Source: Anaerorudis cellulosivorans (GTDB taxonomy: Bacteria; Bacteroidota; Bacteroidia; Bacteroidales; Dysgonomonadaceae). From it: a DNA stretch of 64,000 nucleotides. Where the stretch lies: assembly GCF_025943985.1 (NCBI RefSeq), contig NZ_JAPCWE010000002.1:177327-241326 (forward strand). Reading direction: 5' to 3'. The translations under genes and the position numbers were made by a program. This document shows, one piece after another, positions 18,738 to 28,922 of this stretch; position 1 is the stretch's first letter, and every line of letters begins with the position of its first letter. A model generated the notes under the pieces. The model did not search any database. It saw nothing but the letters and a program-made list of their open reading frames with translations, and had not been told where the DNA came from.

Positions 18738-19370
18738 TTATTTTTTTCGAATGAGGGTCAATCCATCACGCACGGGAAGGATCACTTTTTCTACCCGATC
18801 GTCTTTGGCCAATCGATTGTTAAACGCCAAAATCCCTTTTGTTTGAGGATCGGCATGCTGCGCATCCGTCAGTACTTTGCCGTTCCAAAGTGTATTATCG
18901 GCAATAATAAATCCTCCGGTACATACCTTCGGAAAAACCGCTTCAAAATATTCCTCATATTTTCGTTTATCGGCATCGATAAACACCAAGTCAAAAAAAT
19001 CGTCCTCAAAGGTAGGAATTATATCCAGGGCATCGCCGATGTGAAGGGATATTTTTTCTTTTTGTGATGACCGATTAAGGTATTTGCGGATAAATTCCTC
19101 CATTTCGTCATCGATTTCAATCGTATCCAAATGTCCTTCTTCGGTCAATCCTTCTGCCAGACAAATAGCGGAATAGCCGGTATATGTACCGATTTCCAAC
19201 ACGTGTTTGGGGCAAATCATGCGCACAAACATCTTCAACAACCGACCCTGCAAATGACCGGCAATCATGCGCGGTCGCAACAGATGCACATGAGCATCAC
19301 GACTGAGTTCTTTCAACAAATCGGGTTCGGCATCGGAATGTGTACAGATGTATTCTTCGATAAGATCCAT
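18738..19370 (-). CDS. SAM-dependent O-methyltransferase (class I, CCoAOMT-like)
   Basis: 210 residues with the family's SAM-binding motif LEIGTYTGYSAICLA, the acidic loop TIEIDDEMEE, the metal-binding VFIDADKRKYEEYF and IIADNTLWNGKV. This is the catechol/caffeoyl-CoA O-methyltransferase family; bacterial members methylate small hydroxylated molecules or have unknown targets. The gene follows pyk by 60 bases and precedes rbfA, as in many Bacteroidetes. The substrate is unknown. Confidence 0.87.
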   Translation of the reverse strand: MDLIEEYICTHSDAEPDLLKELSRDAHVHLLRPRMIAGHLQGRLLKMFVRMICPKHVLEIGTYTGYSAICLAEGLTEEGHLDTIEIDDEMEEFIRKYLNRSSQKEKISLHIGDALDIIPTFEDDFFDLVFIDADKRKYEEYFEAVFPKVCTGGFIIADNTLWNGKVLTDAQHADPQTKGILAFNNRLAKDDRVEKVILPVRDGLTLIRKK

Positions 19371-19430
19371 TTATATCAACCTCTTATATTGCGTTGATCC
19401 GACAAAGCGACTTCATTTTCCGTTCTTCCA

Positions 19431-20903
19431 TCAGGTTGTGAAATCGGGCAAATAATAGTTATCCGCCGCCTGAAGAATCTTCCAAGCCTCGTTGATGTCG
19501 ATATAGGTTGTCCCTCCTTTTTCGCCAAAACTGCCACCCAAATAGGCTACCCTGTCTTCGGGTTTGATCATGCCACTCTCTATCAGTTTCTTTATGGCAT
19601 TGATGTAATAAGCCCTTCTGCTCTCCTTCAGGTTTTCGGGACCTTTTCCCGGTTGGAACTCCGCCCATATCCCGTAGGACAACGAAAGTTCACGTGCCAA
19701 CCGTTCGGTTGTGGTTATGGCAAAAACAGGACTTCTGCCCCGAAATGCCGCCAATACACGTGCCGTGCGACCGGTATGACTATCGGTGATGATGGCTTTC
19801 GTATTTAATTTAACCGCCGACTTCACGGCCTGTTTAGCGAGAAAAGAAGTAACGTCATGATCTTCGGTGGGATCATAGGGAACCGGGATATCGTTCTCTT
19901 CGAGCTTCGTTTTCTCGGCTTCATACGACACTTTCGTCATCGTGCGCACCGCTTCCACCGGATATTTTCCATAAGCGGTTTCTCCGCTGAGCATCATGGC
20001 ATCGGTACGATAAAAAATAGCATTTGCAATATCCGTGATTTCAGCACGCGTGGGACGCGGATTCTCAATCATTGAATGCAGCATCTGCGTGGCCACAATA
20101 ACGGGTTTTTTATGATGGATGGCTTTACGGATGAGTACGCGTTGAATGCCGGGGATCTTTTCCTGAGGTACCTCGATACCCAAATCGCCACGAGCAATCA
20201 TGATCCCGTAAGCTACATCCAAAATTTCGTCGGCATTATCCACCCCCTCCTGATTCTCGATCTTGGCAATAATTTTGATGGGGCTCCGATATTCATCGAG
20301 TATTTTTTGTACCTCCAAAACATCTTCTTTGTTGCGCACAAACGAATGGGCTATGAAATCGATATCGTTTTCAACCGCCAAACGGATAAATTCGCGATCA
20401 CGCTCGGTGATGGTAGGCAGATTGATGCGCACACCCGGAATATTCACACTCTTGCGGCTCCCGACAACGCCATCGTTTTGGACACGGCACACGATATAAT
20501 CGGGGTGCACCTCCTCCACTTTCAAATCAATTTCGCCATCGTCAATCAGTATATCCTCGCCCGGTTGCATCACTTTGGCAATATCGGGATAGGAAACATA
20601 AATTAACTCACGCGAAGAAATACCGTCGGGATTACCGGCGATACGGATAAGATCGCCCGTATGCAGTTCAATCGGGGCCTCCACCACCGTTGTCCTGATC
20701 TCGGGACCTTTTGTGTCGAGCAACAACGCAATACGATTGGATGCTGCTCTGACATTATGAACAATCGTTAGAAACCCTTCTTTACTCAGATGCGCCGAAT
20801 TCATGCGCACCACATCCATTCCTTCATTAAAAAGTTGTTGAATAAAAGAAGTATCGCACCGTTTATCGGAAATGGTGGCTATAATTTTTGTATGTTTATG
20901 CAT
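19431..20903 (-). CDS. pyk: Pyruvate kinase
   Basis: 490 residues from the ATG at 20903 (MHKHTKIIATISDKR); an upstream in-frame ATG at 20975 would add an unconserved 24-residue tail and is rejected. Core motifs include RMNSAH, LLDTKGPEIRT, the IIAKIENQEGVDN lysine/glutamate active-site block, MIARGDLGIE and the K+-site region ATQMLHSMIENPRPTRAE. The last glycolytic step makes ATP and pyruvate. It is preceded by aroQ with a 75-base spacer that has no -7 box, so it is probably read from the aroQ promoter. Confidence 0.95.
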   Translation of the reverse strand: MHKHTKIIATISDKRCDTSFIQQLFNEGMDVVRMNSAHLSKEGFLTIVHNVRAASNRIALLLDTKGPEIRTTVVEAPIELHTGDLIRIAGNPDGISSRELIYVSYPDIAKVMQPGEDILIDDGEIDLKVEEVHPDYIVCRVQNDGVVGSRKSVNIPGVRINLPTITERDREFIRLAVENDIDFIAHSFVRNKEDVLEVQKILDEYRSPIKIIAKIENQEGVDNADEILDVAYGIMIARGDLGIEVPQEKIPGIQRVLIRKAIHHKKPVIVATQMLHSMIENPRPTRAEITDIANAIFYRTDAMMLSGETAYGKYPVEAVRTMTKVSYEAEKTKLEENDIPVPYDPTEDHDVTSFLAKQAVKSAVKLNTKAIITDSHTGRTARVLAAFRGRSPVFAITTTERLARELSLSYGIWAEFQPGKGPENLKESRRAYYINAIKKLIESGMIKPEDRVAYLGGSFGEKGGTTYIDINEAWKILQAADNYYLPDFTT

Positions 20904-20978
20904 AATCAAGTTTTCTTCCTGTTGATTTTTTTCTCTTCTGTAAAATAGGCTAGTAAAAACATTGTTTAGAAACACCTA

Positions 20979-21410
20979 TCAGAATTTTTTGTTTTTACCT
21001 TTCAGTGCTTCAATGGCCAAACGATACGAATCGAGTCCAAAACCGGCTATCAGTCCCATGCACACGGCAGAAATCATCGACCGGTGACGAAATTCTTCCC
21101 GGGCGAAAACATTGGAAACATGCACCTCTACCACCGGTGCAGGAACTGCCTTAATCGCATCGCGAATGGCTACAGAAGTGTGCGTGTAGCCGCCTGCATT
21201 AAGCACAATACCGTCGCACCCAAAACCTGCCTCTTGAATTTTGCTAATGATTTCTCCTTCTATATTGGATTGAAAATATTCGAGTTCGATATCGGGAAAA
21301 ATCTCCTGGAGTTGAATGAAATATGATGCGAACGAATCGTTGCCATATATATCCGGTTCGCGTACGCCAAGCAAATTAAGGTTTGGCCCATTAATGATTT
21401 GAACTTTCAT
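20979..21410 (-). CDS. aroQ: 3-dehydroquinate dehydratase, type II
   Basis: 143 residues from the ATG at 21410; this start gives the conserved MKVQIINGPNLNLLG. A longer frame from 21443 is rejected because it would overlap the -7 box at 21433-21440. Active-site features are the NGPNLNLLGVREPDIYG loop, NAGGYTHTSVAIRDA and VEVHVSNVFAREEFRH. It catalyses the third shikimate-pathway step in the cytoplasm as a dodecamer. It leads the operon that continues with pyk. Confidence 0.95.
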   Translation of the reverse strand: MKVQIINGPNLNLLGVREPDIYGNDSFASYFIQLQEIFPDIELEYFQSNIEGEIISKIQEAGFGCDGIVLNAGGYTHTSVAIRDAIKAVPAPVVEVHVSNVFAREEFRHRSMISAVCMGLIAGFGLDSYRLAIEALKGKNKKF

Positions 21411-21432
21411 CGTCTTTACACCTTTTATCACA

Positions 21433-21440
21433 CAAAGATA
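21433..21440 (-). promoter_or_regulatory. -7 promoter box (TATCTTTG on minus strand)
   Basis: CAAAGATA on the plus strand, 22 bases upstream of the aroQ start. A TTTG-like -33 element lies somewhat further away than the usual spacing. It likely drives aroQ-pyk-methyltransferase-rbfA-permease-ugd. Confidence 0.68.
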
Positions 21441-21575
21441 CAATTTTACGACCTAATTTACCTCAAACACAGTTTACTTTTTTGGCCGGTCGACAATAAT
21501 ATTCCCTTCTTACTGAACCTTCATTACAGCGAATACGTTATTAAAAGAATCACAACTTAAAACTTTAAAACAATA

Positions 21576-22574
21576 ATGAAACCGAAAATTGCATTTTTTG
21601 ATACAAAATCGCATGATAAAGCATCATTCCTTGAAAAAAATCAACAATATGGCTTTGAAATTAAATTTTACAAAAGCCATTTGAGTAAAGATAATGCCAT
21701 ATTGGCCAAAGGAGCCGATGTGGTTTGCATCTTCGTCAATGCCGAGGTGGATGCCGAAGTAATCGATATTTTGGTAGAAAATGGTGTAAAACTCATCGCC
21801 TTACGATGTGCAGGATATAATAATGTAGATTTGAAAGCAGCAAAAAACCGAATCAAGGTAGTGCGTGTTCCGGCATATTCTCCCCATTCCATTGCCGAAC
21901 ATACGCTGGCACTCATGCTTACGTTAAACCGCAAAATTCACAGGGCATACAACCGGACACGTGAAGGCAATTTCTCGCTTGAGGGACTGATGGGATTCGA
22001 AATGAAAGGAAAAACGGCCGGAATCATTGGTACCGGGAAAATCGGGAAAATTGTAATGCAAATCCTCAAAAGCATGGGAATGAACATATTGGCATACGAT
22101 CTCCACCCCGATACGGAATTTGCAGAAAAAAACGGCATCCGATATACTACGCTGGACGAATTGTACCGGGATTCGGATATCATTTCGCTTCACTGTCCCT
22201 TAACCAAAGAAACGGAGTACCTCATCAATAAAGATTCGATCGATAAAATGAAAGAGGGAGTAATGATCATCAACACCGGAAGAGGGAAACTCATCAATAC
22301 GAAAGATTTGATTGAAGCACTCAAAGATAAGAAAGTGGGCTATGCGGGTCTTGATGTTTATGAAGAAGAAAGCGATTATTTCTACGAAGATCACTCCGAT
22401 GTTGTTATCGACGACGACATTCTGGCCCGTCTTCTGACCTTTAACAATGTTATCGTGACTTCACATCAGGCATTTTTTACAAAGGAAGCACTTGCTGAAA
22501 TTGCCCGGACAACCTTGCAAAATATTCAGGATTTCTTTGACGGGAAACCACTGGTGAATGAAGTATCGGCTTAA
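21576..22574 (+). CDS. ldhA: D-lactate dehydrogenase-type 2-hydroxyacid dehydrogenase
   Basis: 332 residues. It shows the D-isomer-specific dehydrogenase layout: RCAGYNNVDL substrate-domain loop, GTGKIGKIVMQILKSMGM NAD-binding motif, catalytic Arg in NTGRGKLI, Glu in the YEEESDYFYEDHS stretch and His in SHQAFFT. The YFYEDHS segment is typical of fermentative LdhA-like enzymes, which reduce pyruvate to D-lactate and recycle NADH. It is transcribed alone, divergent from aroQ; no TAnnTTTG box was found in the 130-base spacer. Other 2-hydroxyacid substrates cannot be excluded. Confidence 0.87.
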   Translation: MKPKIAFFDTKSHDKASFLEKNQQYGFEIKFYKSHLSKDNAILAKGADVVCIFVNAEVDAEVIDILVENGVKLIALRCAGYNNVDLKAAKNRIKVVRVPAYSPHSIAEHTLALMLTLNRKIHRAYNRTREGNFSLEGLMGFEMKGKTAGIIGTGKIGKIVMQILKSMGMNILAYDLHPDTEFAEKNGIRYTTLDELYRDSDIISLHCPLTKETEYLINKDSIDKMKEGVMIINTGRGKLINTKDLIEALKDKKVGYAGLDVYEEESDYFYEDHSDVVIDDDILARLLTFNNVIVTSHQAFFTKEALAEIARTTLQNIQDFFDGKPLVNEVSA

Positions 22575-22651
22575 TTTCCTTTAAACGCTTAAAATTATCA
22601 TTGTCAACAAGCCGACGAGCAAAGTTTCGATAATGATCCAATCGCCGGTTC

Positions 22652-23095
22652 TCAAGAAGCGCTTTGCGTGCTTTCTTCCTTGGCTTTATATGCAATGGCA
22701 TAAAACCGTATTTGCTTTATAACGGCAAGGAGTCCGTTGGCACGCGTTGGCGAAAGATGTTTGGTAAGGCCGATTTCATCCATAAAATGCAAATCGGCAT
22801 GGATAATCTCATCGGGAGTGCGACCGTTAAAAACCCGCAGCACCAGTGCCAATAATCCTTTAACAATCACGGCATCACTATCGGCCTGAAAATAGAGTCG
22901 TCCATCGCGATATGCGGTTTGCAGCCACACCCTGCTCTGGCATCCCTCGATAAGATTATCGGGGGTTTTATATTTTTCGTCCAACGGTTCCAATGCGTTT
23001 CCCTGCTCAATAATGAGCGAATATTTATCCAGCCAGTCATCAAAAGCATTGAACTCGTCAATAATTTCCTGTTGTACTTCGTCTATCGTTTTCAT
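22652..23095 (-). CDS. sufE: SufE family sulfur-acceptor protein
   Basis: 147 residues. The conserved active cysteine is in IEGCQSRVWL, preceded by the usual Asp/Glu-rich helix and followed by the VKGLLALVLRVFNGRTPDEI block. SufE accepts persulfide sulfur from the desulfurase SufS during iron-sulfur cluster assembly in the cytoplasm. It is the last gene of the gyrB operon, 32 bases after the glutaminyl-cyclase-like gene; no other suf genes are present in the window. Confidence 0.92.
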   Translation of the reverse strand: MKTIDEVQQEIIDEFNAFDDWLDKYSLIIEQGNALEPLDEKYKTPDNLIEGCQSRVWLQTAYRDGRLYFQADSDAVIVKGLLALVLRVFNGRTPDEIIHADLHFMDEIGLTKHLSPTRANGLLAVIKQIRFYAIAYKAKEESTQSAS

Positions 23096-23127
23096 ACATT
23101 AACCTTCTTGTCCGATAATGAGTTTAT

Positions 23128-24147
23128 TTAATCGGCTTTTTCCAAATAGATGACCTCCATCACGGTTTGCCCTACCGCTTTCAGTGTGCTACGATGAATA
23201 GTATTCATATTATCGTCGTGCGTATGCCAGTGGGCGGCAAAACCGGTTGGAGTATTATCTTTGATATTGATGATATCGACAGCAGGTGCACGATGATTTT
23301 TATTCACCGGCAAATGATCGTCGGTAATATAGCCGTTATTGCGGTTAATGAAAAACTGCCCGTAACCCAGATTTGCAGCCGTGCGCCAAATTTTCTCCAC
23401 CACGTTGGCTGCATATTGCACCGAATACCCTTCTTTCATAAATGTAGCATCGGGCGCTCCAACCATGTCCAGCAAAATGCCATAGGCAGCTTTATAAGCG
23501 GGAACATGCGGATTTTTCGACCAATACTCGGAACCAAGACACCACCATTCACCGGGCAGGGTACGCGTATCGAAAGCAGGTTGCCCTGCATCCTCCAAAT
23601 CAAAGAAAATAATATCGATGCCCACATCGGCAGGTTTATGTTGAAACTGACGTGCAATTTCGAGCAACACCCCTACACCGCTTGCACCGTCATCGGCTCC
23701 GAGAATAGGCTGTTTCTGTTTGTCGGGATCGGTTTCTCTGTCAGCCCATGGACGCGAATCCCAATGAGCAAAAAGCAAAATCCTTTTCGTCTTTTCGGGC
23801 TGATAACTTCCGATAATGTTTCGCATGTGAAGAATACTGCCGTCGTAATGCTTGATATCGGCTTTTTGTTCGATAACCTTTGCGCCGAACTCCGTAAGTT
23901 TTGCAGCCAAATAATCTCCACAAGCGCGATGAGCATCGGAATTGGGTACACGCGGGCCATAACTTACCTGTTTTTCGACATACCGATAAGCACTATCGGG
24001 ATTAAATTCGGGAGATACCTTAACGTATGACTCAACAACTTCCGGCAGGGAGGTATCTTTTTGACTTTTGCACGAATTGCACGAAACGATCAGCGATAAT
24101 CCCATACCGATCATTGGAATAAAAAAAATGCTGTGATAGTTCTTCAT
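23128..24147 (-). CDS. M28-family lipoprotein, glutaminyl-peptide cyclotransferase-like
   Basis: 339 residues with a lipoprotein signal (LSLIVSC, Cys about residue 23). The M28 zinc-site motifs are FAHWDSRPWAD, GADDGASGVGVLLE, FFDLEDAG and the late HTHDDNM. This resembles the bacterial type II glutaminyl cyclases described from Porphyromonas gingivalis and relatives, which cyclise N-terminal Gln of exported proteins exposed by signal peptidase I. Many Bacteroidales exported proteins start with Gln after cleavage, as the SusC protein here may. An aminopeptidase role remains possible. It lies between the LD-carboxypeptidase and sufE in one operon. Confidence 0.82.
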   Translation of the reverse strand: MKNYHSIFFIPMIGMGLSLIVSCNSCKSQKDTSLPEVVESYVKVSPEFNPDSAYRYVEKQVSYGPRVPNSDAHRACGDYLAAKLTEFGAKVIEQKADIKHYDGSILHMRNIIGSYQPEKTKRILLFAHWDSRPWADRETDPDKQKQPILGADDGASGVGVLLEIARQFQHKPADVGIDIIFFDLEDAGQPAFDTRTLPGEWWCLGSEYWSKNPHVPAYKAAYGILLDMVGAPDATFMKEGYSVQYAANVVEKIWRTAANLGYGQFFINRNNGYITDDHLPVNKNHRAPAVDIINIKDNTPTGFAAHWHTHDDNMNTIHRSTLKAVGQTVMEVIYLEKAD

Positions 24148-24165
24148 TGATTTCCCCCGATGTGT

Positions 24166-25074
24166 TTATGTTTGTTTGAGAATAATCCGATCGTTTGTAA
24201 CCGTTAATGCGGTTTCAGCTCCCATCATCAAAGGATAATTGTCTTTAACGTGTCCTGCCGGAAAACCAAAACAGATGGGAAACGTATAGGAGCCGACTAC
24301 ATCCAAAATCGATTCGTAAAGTGGGTTATACATCTCATTGTCTTCACTATAATCGGTGAAACGACCGACAATAAGACCTTTTATGTTATCGAAAACGCCG
24401 GCCAGCTTCAACTGATACATCATTCTGTCCACACGATAAGACTCTTCGCCGATATCTTCAACGAAAAGTATGCCATCTCGGGGAACAACTGCAAATTTTG
24501 AACCTAAAATACCGCAAAAAACCGACAGATTACCTCCGAAAAGCTGTCCGCTTGCCTCCCCTTTCCGGTTCAGCGCGCTATATTCAGTCACGCCGATTTC
24601 ATAATCGATTCTCCCTTCGGTCAAAGCGGTTTTGGTGTAGGCAACAGCCTTGTCCGATGCTCCCTCTTCGGCAAAATGTTTAGCCATGGGAGCATGAACG
24701 GAAACAATACCGTTGCTTAGCAACGCAAAATGGAGGGCGGTTATATCGCTATAACCCACTACCCATTTGGGATTTCGAATCATCCCCTCAAAATTGAGCC
24801 TGTCAAGCAAATGCACCATACCATAGCCACCACGTGAACAAAAAATCAGGTTGACCTCGGCGTCGTCCATTGCTTTTTGCAAATCCGACAGTCGCTGTTC
24901 TATCGATCCGCTAAAACGGCCGACACGGCATAAAGCATTTTCGCCCACCTCCACCTTCAGTCCCCATTCACGCAGAATAGATGCGGCTTTATCAACGATA
25001 TCCGCATCTATTTTCCCCGCAGGGGAAACAATAACCGCCTTATCTCGAGACTTCAGTAGAGGAGGACGAATCAT
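24166..25074 (-). CDS. LD-carboxypeptidase (peptidase family S66)
   Basis: 302 residues, usual for S66. Markers are VSPAGKIDADIV near the N terminus, FCSRGGYGMVHLLD, the nucleophile serine in VGYSDITALH, HAPM, and the C-terminal GFPAGHVKDNYPLMMG with the catalytic His. Members cut the L-D bond of murein tetrapeptides in the cytoplasm during cell-wall recycling (LdcA) or inactivate microcin C-type peptides (MccF). No signal peptide is present, fitting the recycling role. It follows gyrB by 28 bases. Confidence 0.88.
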   Translation of the reverse strand: MIRPPLLKSRDKAVIVSPAGKIDADIVDKAASILREWGLKVEVGENALCRVGRFSGSIEQRLSDLQKAMDDAEVNLIFCSRGGYGMVHLLDRLNFEGMIRNPKWVVGYSDITALHFALLSNGIVSVHAPMAKHFAEEGASDKAVAYTKTALTEGRIDYEIGVTEYSALNRKGEASGQLFGGNLSVFCGILGSKFAVVPRDGILFVEDIGEESYRVDRMMYQLKLAGVFDNIKGLIVGRFTDYSEDNEMYNPLYESILDVVGSYTFPICFGFPAGHVKDNYPLMMGAETALTVTNDRIILKQT

Positions 25075-25102
25075 CTATTTATCTATAACTTACAGAAAGA
25101 TT

Positions 25103-27070
<1,968 letters not shown>

Positions 27071-27118
27071 TTAAATATTAGTACGTTAAATTTTCGCTGT
27101 ATGAATTTACAAATCGTA

Positions 27119-27126
27119 CAAATTTA
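27119..27126 (-). promoter_or_regulatory. -7 promoter box (TAAATTTG on minus strand)
   Basis: CAAATTTA on the plus strand, a perfect consensus match. It would give gyrB a leader of about 50 nt. Confidence 0.55.
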
Positions 27127-27285
27127 CAAAAAAAATGCCATACAGGCAAGTTTTTTCACCCTTTTCTGTCGGGTTTTCCCTCAATTTCATTGCCCATAGA
27201 AAACAGTGTTGAAGGCGTATGAATGTTCTGCAGGTATAAGGTTATTTATCGAAATTTAACAGAAAGTAAAAAATAAAAACAACAA

Positions 27286-27311
27286 AAGCCGAACCCTCAT
27301 GAGCACGGCTT
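27286..27311 (-). terminator. rpsT intrinsic terminator
   Basis: AAGCCG and CGGCTT form the outer stem around an inner palindrome CTCATGAG. Read on the minus strand the hairpin is followed by a long T-rich run, 28 bases after the rpsT stop. The remaining 160 bases up to the gyrB promoter hold no feature I recognise. Confidence 0.75.
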
Positions 27312-27338
27312 CAGCTATATGAAATCAATCCGAAGAAA

Positions 27339-27593
27339 TCAGGCCAGCTTATTTACATGAGCTGCCATTTTCGCCTTCAGATTATCAGCCTTATTGCGAT
27401 GAATCACATGTTTCTTTGCCAGCTTATCCAACATAGAGCATACTTGAGGATACAACTGCTGTGCCTCCTCTTTTGAAGTTGTATTACGCAGCTTGCGAAC
27501 TGCAGTTCTGGTGGAGCGAGCGACAAAGCGATTGGATAATCGACGCGCTTTTGTTTGTCTGATTCTTTTTTCTGCCGATTTATGATTTGCCAT
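27339..27593 (-). CDS. rpsT: 30S ribosomal protein S20
   Basis: 84 residues, the expected length. Basic helical protein with the family opening [18 protein letters not shown] and the C-terminal block [18 protein letters not shown]. It binds 16S rRNA in the small subunit. It lies 32 bases downstream of the tRNA-Glu gene on the same strand with no promoter between, so it is probably processed from a tRNA-mRNA transcript, and ends at the terminator at 27286-27311. Confidence 0.96.
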   Translation of the reverse strand: MANHKSAEKRIRQTKARRLSNRFVARSTRTAVRKLRNTTSKEEAQQLYPQVCSMLDKLAKKHVIHRNKADNLKAKMAAHVNKLA

Positions 27594-27625
27594 AATTTCG
27601 TTTTAACTTCTCTATTAATCTTAGG

Positions 27626-27697
27626 TAGCCTATAGGGGAGTCGAACCCCTCTTTCAAGAATGAAAATCTTGCGTCCTAACCGATAGACGAATAGGCC
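27626..27697 (-). tRNA. tRNA-Glu (TTC)
   Basis: A 72-base cloverleaf: acceptor GGCCTAT pairing ATAGGCT (one G-U), anticodon stem CAAGA/TCTTG with loop TTTTCAT (anticodon TTC), T arm GAGGGG TTCGACT CCCCT. CCA is not encoded. A -7 box lies 55 bases upstream and rpsT follows directly. Confidence 0.96.
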
Positions 27698-27751
27698 TTA
27701 TTGGTATCGGTATATTTATTTTGTAAAAAATCTCCGTTCAATTTGCGGGTG

Positions 27752-27759
27752 CAAATATA
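27752..27759 (-). promoter_or_regulatory. -7 promoter box for tRNA-Glu/rpsT (TATATTTG on minus strand)
   Basis: CAAATATA on the plus strand, perfect consensus, giving a 5' leader of about 48 nt before the mature tRNA-Glu end. Confidence 0.62.
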
Positions 27760-27837
27760 GAGCCTTTTTTTTTAACGGCAAAACATTTCGTTCATTTTTT
27801 GGAAATCCAGAGTCAACCGACAAGTGCAAAACGAACC

Positions 27838-27881
27838 CCACCTTCTCCGCACCAAGTCCGTACCAAGGCTGCACCATCCTC
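27838..27881. repeat. Four degenerate 11-bp units, consensus near GCACCAAGTCC
   Basis: Consecutive 11-base units CCACCTTCTCC, GCACCAAGTCC, GTACCAAGGCT and GCACCATCCTC. They lie in the roughly 280-base non-coding stretch between the tRNA-Glu promoter and the tRNA-Ala terminator. Short open frames here have no coding features. Confidence 0.6.
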
Positions 27882-27967
27882 GCTCCCGGTTTTTGCCTTT
27901 TTTGCGGCAAATACGCAGGTGGTTTTTACCCTCGATTCACAAAATCCGTTCTTTTTCTCCCTGCCTT

Positions 27968-28000
27968 GAAGCAAGCATGAAGCAAGCATGAAGCAAGCGT
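27968..28000. repeat. Three tandem 11-bp units GAAGCAAGCAT
   Basis: Two identical copies and a third differing by one base (GAAGCAAGCGT). Same period of 11 as the unrelated array at 27838-27881, 87 bases away. Confidence 0.8.
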
Positions 28001-28043
28001 GAACCATCGATTGTTTGAATATATGCCGTGAAAACAGTAAAAA

Positions 28044-28074
28044 ACCCGAAAGACGGTAAAGATTTCTTCCGGGT
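28044..28074 (-). terminator. tRNA-Ala terminator
   Basis: A ten-base stem with one mismatch (ACCCGGAAGA / TCTTTCGGGT on the minus strand) followed by a run of T, about 100 bases after the tRNA-Ala 3' end. Confidence 0.7.
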
Positions 28075-28173
28075 GTAAATTCAGCAGCCAAGAGCTAAAC
28101 GCCCTGGCTTTGCAGGAAAACATCGCTCAAAGTACCGTATTTCTTATTTGAATTTGGTATTCGGTATACGAAG

Positions 28174-28247
28174 TGGAGATTACCGGAATCGAACCGGTTA
28201 CCTCAACACTGCCAGTGTTGCGCTCTAGCCAGATGAGCTAAACCCCC
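28174..28247 (-). tRNA. tRNA-Ala (GGC)
   Basis: A 74-base cloverleaf: acceptor GGGGGTT with AATCTCC (two G-U pairs), D arm GCTC/GAGC, anticodon stem CAACA/TGTTG with loop CTGGCAG (anticodon GGC), T arm ACCGG TTCGATT CCGGT. CCA is not encoded. It is transcribed from the -7 box 13 bases upstream. Confidence 0.95.
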
Positions 28248-28259
28248 AAAAATTTTCTG

Positions 28260-28267
28260 CAAAGATA
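28260..28267 (-). promoter_or_regulatory. -7 promoter box for tRNA-Ala (TATCTTTG on minus strand)
   Basis: CAAAGATA on the plus strand; transcription would start about six bases before the mature tRNA. It lies 11 bases from the opposing ruvC -7 box, so the two promoters are back to back. Confidence 0.7.
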
Positions 28268-28278
28268 GAAATTTTGTT

Positions 28279-28286
28279 TATATTTG
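28279..28286 (+). promoter_or_regulatory. -7 promoter box for ruvC (TATATTTG)
   Basis: Perfect consensus, 24 bases before the ruvC ATG at 28310. It overlaps a longer in-frame extension from 28274, which is therefore rejected as a start. Confidence 0.68.
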
Positions 28287-28309
28287 CAATCATAACGGCA
28301 ACGAAAAAA

Positions 28310-28885
28310 ATGACAAAAGAGCCGAAAGAACGTATCATTATGGGAATCGATCCCGGAACGCAAGTGATGGGATACGGCGTATTGTGTGTTATCGACAACA
28401 AACCTGTAATGGAAACGATGGGTGTGATACAACTCAACAAGTATGAAGACCAATACCTGAGACTGGCAAAAATATATGCCCGTGTGATTGGTCTTATTGA
28501 AGAATATCTGCCCGATGAAGTAGCTATCGAATCGCCTTTTTTCGGGAAAAACGTGCAAAGTATGCTTAAACTGGGTCGTGCACAAGGAGTTGCCATTGCT
28601 GCCGCCATTTCGCGTGATATTCCCATTTTTGAATATGCTCCGTTAAAAATAAAGATGTCCATAACGGGAAACGGCCGAGCAGCCAAAGAACAAGTGGCTT
28701 ACATGCTTCAGAAAATATTGCATATTCCCGACGAAAACATGCTGCCCCAACTCGACGCAACCGACGGGTTGGCCGCTGCACTATGTCACTTTTACCAATC
28801 CGACATAGGGGTCGAAAAGGTTAAATACAAAAGTTGGAAAGATTTTGCGAAACAAAATCGGGAGAGAATAAAAAAACAACCTTAA
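28310..28885 (+). CDS. ruvC: Crossover junction endodeoxyribonuclease RuvC
   Basis: 191 residues from the ATG at 28310. The RNase H-like active site is spread over [14 protein letters not shown] (first Asp), [14 protein letters not shown] (Glu) and the late [12 protein letters not shown] (Asp pair), all in normal order. RuvC resolves Holliday junctions with RuvAB, whose genes are not in this window. It is divergent from tRNA-Ala and is followed by a separate promoter for the HU/SPOR gene. Confidence 0.95.
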   Translation: MTKEPKERIIMGIDPGTQVMGYGVLCVIDNKPVMETMGVIQLNKYEDQYLRLAKIYARVIGLIEEYLPDEVAIESPFFGKNVQSMLKLGRAQGVAIAAAISRDIPIFEYAPLKIKMSITGNGRAAKEQVAYMLQKILHIPDENMLPQLDATDGLAAALCHFYQSDIGVEKVKYKSWKDFAKQNRERIKKQP

Positions 28886-28910
28886 AAAGGGAATCATCCC
28901 GATAATTTTT

Positions 28911-28918
28911 TATCTTTG
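28911..28918 (+). promoter_or_regulatory. -7 promoter box TATCTTTG directly before the HU/SPOR gene
   Basis: Perfect consensus ending only four bases before the ATG at 28923. The transcript should start at or next to the ATG, meaning a leaderless or nearly leaderless mRNA. Confidence 0.65.
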
Positions 28919-28922
28919 CCCT

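Noticed and set aside
23167..24030. 287-codon open frame on the plus strand
   Set aside because: Antisense to the glutaminyl-cyclase-like gene; composition reflects the complementary strand of a real gene.
27716..28123. Short minus-strand open frames between the two tRNA genes
   Set aside because: They run over 11-bp repeats, a terminator hairpin and AT-rich leader sequence, and resemble no protein family.
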